Assembly: GCA_025403435.1 (NCBI GenBank)
Contig: CM046332.1
Coordinates: forward strand, 12,375,480-12,439,479
Direction of reading: 5' to 3'
DNA length: 64,000 bases
Origin: Artocarpus heterophyllus
Lineage: Eukaryota > Streptophyta > Magnoliopsida > Rosales > Moraceae
Position 1 is the stretch's first letter, and every line of letters begins with the position of its first letter. The notes under the pieces are model-generated. The model saw nothing but the letters and a program-made list of their open reading frames with translations, did no database searches and had not been told where the DNA came from. Positions 58,812 through 64,000 of this stretch are shown here, piece by piece. Made by a program: the position numbers and the translations under genes.

Positions 58812-60831
58812 TGTTGGAAACACGGTGCGCAGCGGAATTTTAAAAATTTTTCATCAGAGTAATTTCCAAAACACAAGTTTGACATGCTATATGTATAAAT
58901 TAGACAGATCTTACTAACCTTTCTGTGTGAAGAACCTCCGTAACCTGTGAAGAGAAGTAACGTTCCAGAAGAACCTCAACCAACTAGTCTTCTTTGCTAT
59001 TCTCTATCCACAACTAGAGTGAGTGTGGGCTCACACGTACAGCTCTTTCACCGGAGATTCTCCTTCCAACCAATAGAGAGAACCCAAAGCTAGTGTTCGT
59101 AATATGTGAACAAAAGCTCTCAGGAAGTTTTCAGATGCTCACTAGAAGAGTATCACTCTTAATCTCTTGACTGATCTGTATGATCTTAGTAAATCATGAG
59201 ACTCACTCCCTTTTTATAGCTATTGGTCCTGGGGTCAGTCCTTATCAGATTAGGTGTCAAACACTCGAAACAGAATCAAGTTTGGATCAATATCTGATAA
59301 TATCCGCATGAAAACGCATAATCTTATCTCTCGCTGATCGGCAGGCCGAACAGGCCCCAATGGCAGGCCGAACACGTCATCGGGCAGGCCGAACTCCGGA
59401 GAAAAAATCTCTGTGAATCATTTATTTTCCACCCAAGATTCTAAAGGATAAAGTCTCAGTTTTGATTCAAATAACCCAATAGAGAAGCTATCTAATCAAA
59501 ACAAACTTTATCAAGATAATCTCTAAGAAAATAAATCAATTCACAATAATTCTACAAGTTTATCTTGATCGAATTTATCCAAAATTAAATCAACCGATAA
59601 ACAGACAAGAATTATCCGATCCCAATAATTCAACAAGTTTATCTTAAATTAATTTTATTACAAAATTAATTCAACCGATAAACAGACATGAATTATTTCA
59701 ATCTTACAAATTTTAAACCAATCTGATAAATTCGACATAAGTCACCAATTATTGGAAAAGCACGCTGTGTCGTTACAGGATTTTGTGAGCTAAAAAAGGG
59801 GTCCAAAATGGACCTACAAAGTTCAAGCTCATGACAATTATGAAACCCAATATCCCAGATATACATTTCATAATTATCAACTCCAGCGCTACTCCACTAA
59901 AAGCCTGGAGCTACACACTCGAATTTTATAAAATTACGAAGCTCGTATAGCTAAGTCTCCATGACATATCATAGTGTATCGTATCCCCATATGATAATCC
60001 ATAATCAGCTTAAGGACAAGTTCTGTCTTACCTTCTTGATTATTTTTATCTTACATTCCATTGTGTCACCATTAGAAAACTTACCATCCAAAGATAGTAT
60101 ACCATTCGGTTACACCTATGTATCCAAACGGTTGAGCGCTTCAGTTTTCCAATTACAGGACAACACATATAAGAGGATATCATTACTCCTAAAGAGGAGC
60201 TATGGATTCCATATCTATGAATAACAAGTCTACGCCATCAAGAGTCATGTCTCCAATGTACCGGCATACATACCACTATTGAGATATAGGAGTCACCCAT
60301 TGGTACATGAAAGACACAAGTCGAGACAACGGGCCCATTATTCATCTCAGGATTAAGATACAATACAAATGATTGTCTAAAGTAAATTGATTTGCCAAGA
60401 CAAAATTATTAATCCAAATCAATTCACTTTATGTCCCGATCCAACACATCGTCACCTATGACAACGTGCTAATGTTTCTATTCACGGAGTCCAACTCCGA
60501 TGGTCAAGACAAACCATCTCCCAAAAGGGATATAGACAACATAACAATCTTTACATGAATAAAGCGTCCAACTTTATTCCCTCGATTGCGGATCATATGT
60601 TTTAGACCGTCACCTTAAGAATCGTGTCTTCCGCATAATCATCCCATCATATGCCTAATCCTTAACATTTAGACTGACAGTCTTAGACCACTGTTTGTTT
60701 ATCATACATTCAACAAATATGAACGTAAAGAGGACAAGATTTGGTATATATAAATGAATAAATTCTTTATTGATAAAAATGTCTCCAAAAACGTATTACA
60801 CTTTTACTCCTTAGGGCATACATGTCTAACA
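58812..60831 (-). repeat. 3' LTR of Co4 (2,020 bp)
   Basis: The reverse complement starts TGTTAGACATG and ends TTTCCAACA. The phased array holds three GGCAGGCCGAA units (59338, 59361, 59382) and the TATA box is at 59211-59218. Confidence 0.94.
59211..59218 (-). promoter_or_regulatory. Putative TATA box of Co4 LTR
   Basis: TATAAAAA on minus with the same flanking context as in Co3. Confidence 0.65.
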
Positions 60832-60845
60832 ATCTCTCACTTGCA

Positions 60846-61700
60846 CTAAGTGAGTAAATACAGCAAATTTCGCATCCCCATAGCTTCCACATGCCTCTCG
60901 AAGACTCTCCCAGTAAGTGTCTTCGTAAATGGATCCGCTAAATTGTCCTCCGATGCGATTTTACACACCATGACTTGCCCGCCCTCAATGAAGTCCTTTA
61001 TCACATGATACTTCCGATCAATATGCTTACTCTTCTTGTGAAATCTTGGTTCCTTAGCCTTAGCTACCGCCGCAGTGTTATCACAGTACAGTGATACCAC
61101 TTTATCCATACTAGAAACTACCTCAAGATCCCCAAGGAACTTACGGAGCCACACTGCTTCTTTCGAAGCATCACTAGCCGCCACATACTCGGCCTCCATC
61201 GTTGAATCCGAAGTGCAATCTTGCTTTGCACTTCTCTAACTAATGGCACCGCCGCCCAGAGTAAACACAAACCCCGAAGTCAATTTCCTAGAATCCAGAT
61301 AGGATTGAAAATCTGAGTCAGTGTATCCTAGAGGAGTTAAGTCCTCACCCGAATACATAAGCATATACCCTCGAGTCCTTCTCAGGTACTTGAAAATATG
61401 CTTTACCGCAACCCAATGGTTCGGTCCTAGATCCGCTTGAAATCGACTTACAATCCCAACCGCATAGCTAATATCCGGTCGTGTGCAAAGCATGGTATAC
61501 ATGAGACTACCCACTGCCGAAGTATAAGGCACCTTCTTCATGTATTCTCTTTCTTCATAAGACTTTGGAGAGTCTTTCTTAGAAAGAGTAATTCTAGACC
61601 TAGATGGTTGCCCACCTTTCTTAGAATCCTGCATTGCAAACCTCTTGACAATTCTATCTATGTAGCCGGCCTATGACAAAGCTATCATTTTGTTCTTCCT
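60846..61700 (-). pseudogene. Co4 RNase H and RT connection
   Basis: 60846-61199 encodes STMEAEYVAASDASKEAVW-type RNase H with LYCDNTAAVAKAKEPRFHKK and ends at the natural stop. A TAG at 61236-61238 replaces the Trp of ISW. 61236-61634 gives YTSAVGSLMYTMLCTRPD and GYMLMYSGEDLTPLGYTDSD. Further stops near 61674 and 61712 replace Gln codons that are CAG in Co3. Confidence 0.9.
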
Positions 61701-62374
61701 ATCTTGAAAGATCTAGATACCGAGAACAAAATTAGCCTCACCCAAGTCCTTCATGTCAAACTGCTTGGTCAACCATAATTTGACCAATGACAACGCCCCA
61801 ACGTCATTGCCAATTAGCAGAATGTCATCTACATAGAGTAGTAAAAATCCACGTTCCCATCCTTAATCTGTTTGTAAACACATGGTTCATCCACATTTTG
61901 TGAGAACCCATAAGTCTTGATCACTTGATCAAATCTTATGTTCCAAGAACGGGATGCCTGTTTAAGTCCATAAATTGACTTTAGCAGCATACAAATCTTA
62001 CCCTCTTGACCCGCGACCTTGAACCTATCTGGTTGTACCATATAAATGGACTCATCAAGATAGCCATTCAAAAAAGCCGTCTTGACATCCATCTGCCAAA
62101 TCTCGTAGTCGAGAGCAGCAGCTATGGACAAGAGAATCCGGATGGACTTAAGTATGGCTATAGGCGAAAAGGTTTCCTCATAATCGATTCCTTCCTTTTG
62201 CGTATAACCCTTAGCTACCAGTGTAGCCTTAAAGGTTTTGACCTTTCCATCCATTCCCCTTTTCCTCTTGTAGATCCACTTACACCTTATGGGTTTTACC
62301 CCTTCGGGAAGATCCACAAGCTCCCAGACCCGATTAGTCTCCATAGACTTCATCTCTATGTTCATGGCCTCTGT
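61701..62374 (-). pseudogene. Co4 reverse transcriptase
   Basis: 62365-61829: [59 protein letters not shown] 1-bp deletion near 61845 shifts the frame just before the active site; the YVDD codons themselves remain (61824-61835). A stop near 62374 separates it from the integrase end. Confidence 0.9.
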
Positions 62375-63960
62375 CTAGAGTCTTGAATCAACATCCTCCA
62401 TAGCTTCTGTGCAAGTATAAGGATCCCTGTCATGTTCATCCGGTTCAGCCAAGAAGACCTCCCCATTGAACATATACCTCTCAGGTTGACGCATGATCCT
62501 CCCACTACACCGAAGCTCCTGAGGTTGTTGTCCAGGTTTGTTTGGTTTTTCTACACCGATCAGAATGGTTTCGATTGGAACCTCCGGAGTGAACGGATCA
62601 CCCCTTAACTCCTTAAGCACCACTTTGTTTCAAGGTTTAAAGTCGTCCATGTAACTCTCCTCAAGAAAAGTTGCATTAGTTGAAACCATGACTTTATTTT
62701 CCTTTAGGTCATAAAAATAACCCCCTTTAGTCCCTTTTGGATATCCTACAAACACGCAAACTTCTGAACGTGCTTCCAACTTATTCGGATCCTTAAACAG
62801 GACATGAGCCGGACATCCCAATATGCGAATATGGTTTAAGGATGTCTTCCTTCTTGTCCACAACTCGTGAGGAGTTTTAGGGACCGATTTTGAAGGAACA
62901 TTGTTCAAAAGATAACATGCAGTTTGTAGTGCATATCCCCAAAAAGATAAAGGCAATGATGAATAAGTCATCATGGACCTAATCATGTCCAACAAAGTCC
63001 TATTCCTTCTCTCCTCTACATCATTTTGCTGCGGAGTGCCCGGCGTAGTCAAATGGGACAAAATCCCATTCTCTAACAAGTGTCCCAAGAACTCATCAGA
63101 AAGGTATTCCCCACCTCGATCGGATCGAAGTGCCTTTATGGGTCTACACAATTGCTTTTCCACTTCAGCCCGAAACTCCCTGAACTTGTCATAAGTTTTG
63201 CTTTTATGGTGCATCAGGTACACATACCCATATCTTGAGTAATCGTCAATAAAAGTGACGAAGTACTCATACCCTCCTCGTGCCTAGATGTTCATCGGTC
63301 CGCAAACATCACTATGCACAAGTTCTAGAACCCCTTCGGCCCTTAGACCCGTATGGTCTTTTGGTCATTTTACCCTCCAAACAAAACTCACATTGAGGTA
63401 TAGATTCCACCTTTAAGTGACTTAAAGGTCCATCCCTTACCAACCTTTGAATCCTATTCAGGTTAATATGGCCAAGGCGCAAATGCCCAAGATAAGTCTT
63501 ATTAGAGTGAGAAGTTTTAAGTCTTTTTGAGTTATTATCATTTATCTCAGCATTAAGCAATAAGTCCATCTTAGGTTTGATAAAATATAGATTATTTTGC
63601 ATCCATCCAGAACAGATAAAAGATTTTTTTTTATGAATCACTACTTTTTCATTAAAAGATACCACGTAGGAGTCTTTAAATAAAGAAGATACAAAAATTA
63701 AATTCCTTTTAAATTTAGGAACATAAAAATAATCTCGCAAAATTAAATTCCTATAATTATCAAAGTGAAGATGGACATCTCCCACTGCTTCCGTTGAGAC
63801 CAAGGATTCATCGCCCATCCGAAGTGTTAAGTCTTCACACAGTAGACTTCTCATTTCTTTGAATCCCTGTAGAGAAACACAAACATGATTAGTTGGACTG
63901 GAATCTATGACCTAGATGTCACTGGATTCCTCAACCAAACAAGTTTCTAAATACAGAAGA
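62375..63960 (-). pseudogene. Co4 integrase and protease
   Basis: 63854-63312 covers [20 protein letters not shown] and the zinc domain [16 protein letters not shown] with [13 protein letters not shown]; the Trp before HLRLGH is Gly. After a frame change near 63330, 63223-62630 covers [15 protein letters not shown] and [20 protein letters not shown], where the usual GVAERRN reads DVEERRN. Upstream, near 63910, the protease motif reads DSSPTNHVCVSLQ where Co3 has DSGATNHVCVSL: the flap-proximal Gly and Ala are changed. Stops at Trp codons occur (near 63930). Confidence 0.9.
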
Positions 63961-64000
63961 TCATACCTACCTCCTTTGGAAAGGAAGTCCTTGAAATGCT

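Larger units (their letters stand above)
58812..64000 (-). mobile_element. Co4: second member of the Co3 family, truncated by the window end
   Basis: On minus: 3' LTR 58812-60831, polypurine tract 60832-60845, RNase H, RT, integrase and protease up to about 63960, ending inside the gag knuckle at the window edge. Nucleotide similarity to Co3 is high throughout, in opposite orientation. The base composition and stops show independent decay. Its left flank 5-mer is TTAAG; the other target copy is outside. Confidence 0.94.

Overview
This is nuclear DNA from a flowering plant, most likely a eudicot; the species cannot be told from the sequence. The evidence is AT-rich intergenic DNA filled with plant-type LTR retrotransposons (Ty1/copia with initiator-Met primer sites, Ty3/gypsy of the Athila/Tat type with an Asp-type primer site, a chromovirus-like LTR), a two-gene CACTA transposon and several fold-back MITE/Mutator-like elements. 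I find no convincing host protein gene, no tRNA or rRNA gene and no CRISPR array. Every recognisable coding region belongs to a transposable element and all are broken by stops or frameshifts.

Layout. 1-4773: left-truncated gypsy element on the minus strand (called Gy1): protease and gag remnants, primer site, 2.06 kb LTR. 5688-12423: complete but decayed copia element on minus (Co1). 12429-29572: older copia element on minus (Co2), split by a 9.7 kb copia element on plus (Co3, 18235-27897, with a perfect 5-bp target duplication ATCTT). Co1 sits exactly against the outer end of Co2. 29573-32440: host-like spacer with two fold-back MITEs. About 32.49-41.47 kb: CACTA element with a TNP2-type transposase gene, a second TNPA-like gene with an Ulp1-like protease end, and three clusters of palindromic subterminal repeats. 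42.3-43.9 kb: a palindrome-bearing tandem repeat and a hAT-like non-autonomous element. 44.0-48.7 kb: a TIR element that received a copia LTR (solo LTR 46149-48187, TSD TCTGG); the head of that LTR and its flank were then tandemly triplicated. 49.0-50.2 kb: another TIR element with a 399-bp internal duplication. 51.3-53.2 kb: a solo LTR of the Gy1 family inside one copy of a duplicated host segment. 53.2-56.4 kb: AT-rich sequence with little recognisable. 56384-58811: chromovirus-type LTR interrupted at 58812 by Co4, a second member of the Co3 family on minus that runs off the window end.

How the parts relate. Co3, Co4 and the solo LTR at 46 kb are three age classes of one family. Comparing Co3 and Co4 shows which premature stops are private to each copy; nearly all are C-to-T or G-to-A changes, as expected for long-methylated silent DNA. 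The signals that annotation does not explain are: (i) arrays of a TCGGCAGGCCGA-like motif phased at about 21-22 bp, found in the Co3/Co4 LTRs, in the Co3 leader and in the unrelated chromovirus-type LTR; (ii) stem-loops upstream of Co3 gag with a covarying CNCC/GGNG apical helix around CCCCTAGG, echoed in the leader of Co1; (iii) a third subterminal-repeat cluster between the two CACTA genes, placed where a second promoter would be.
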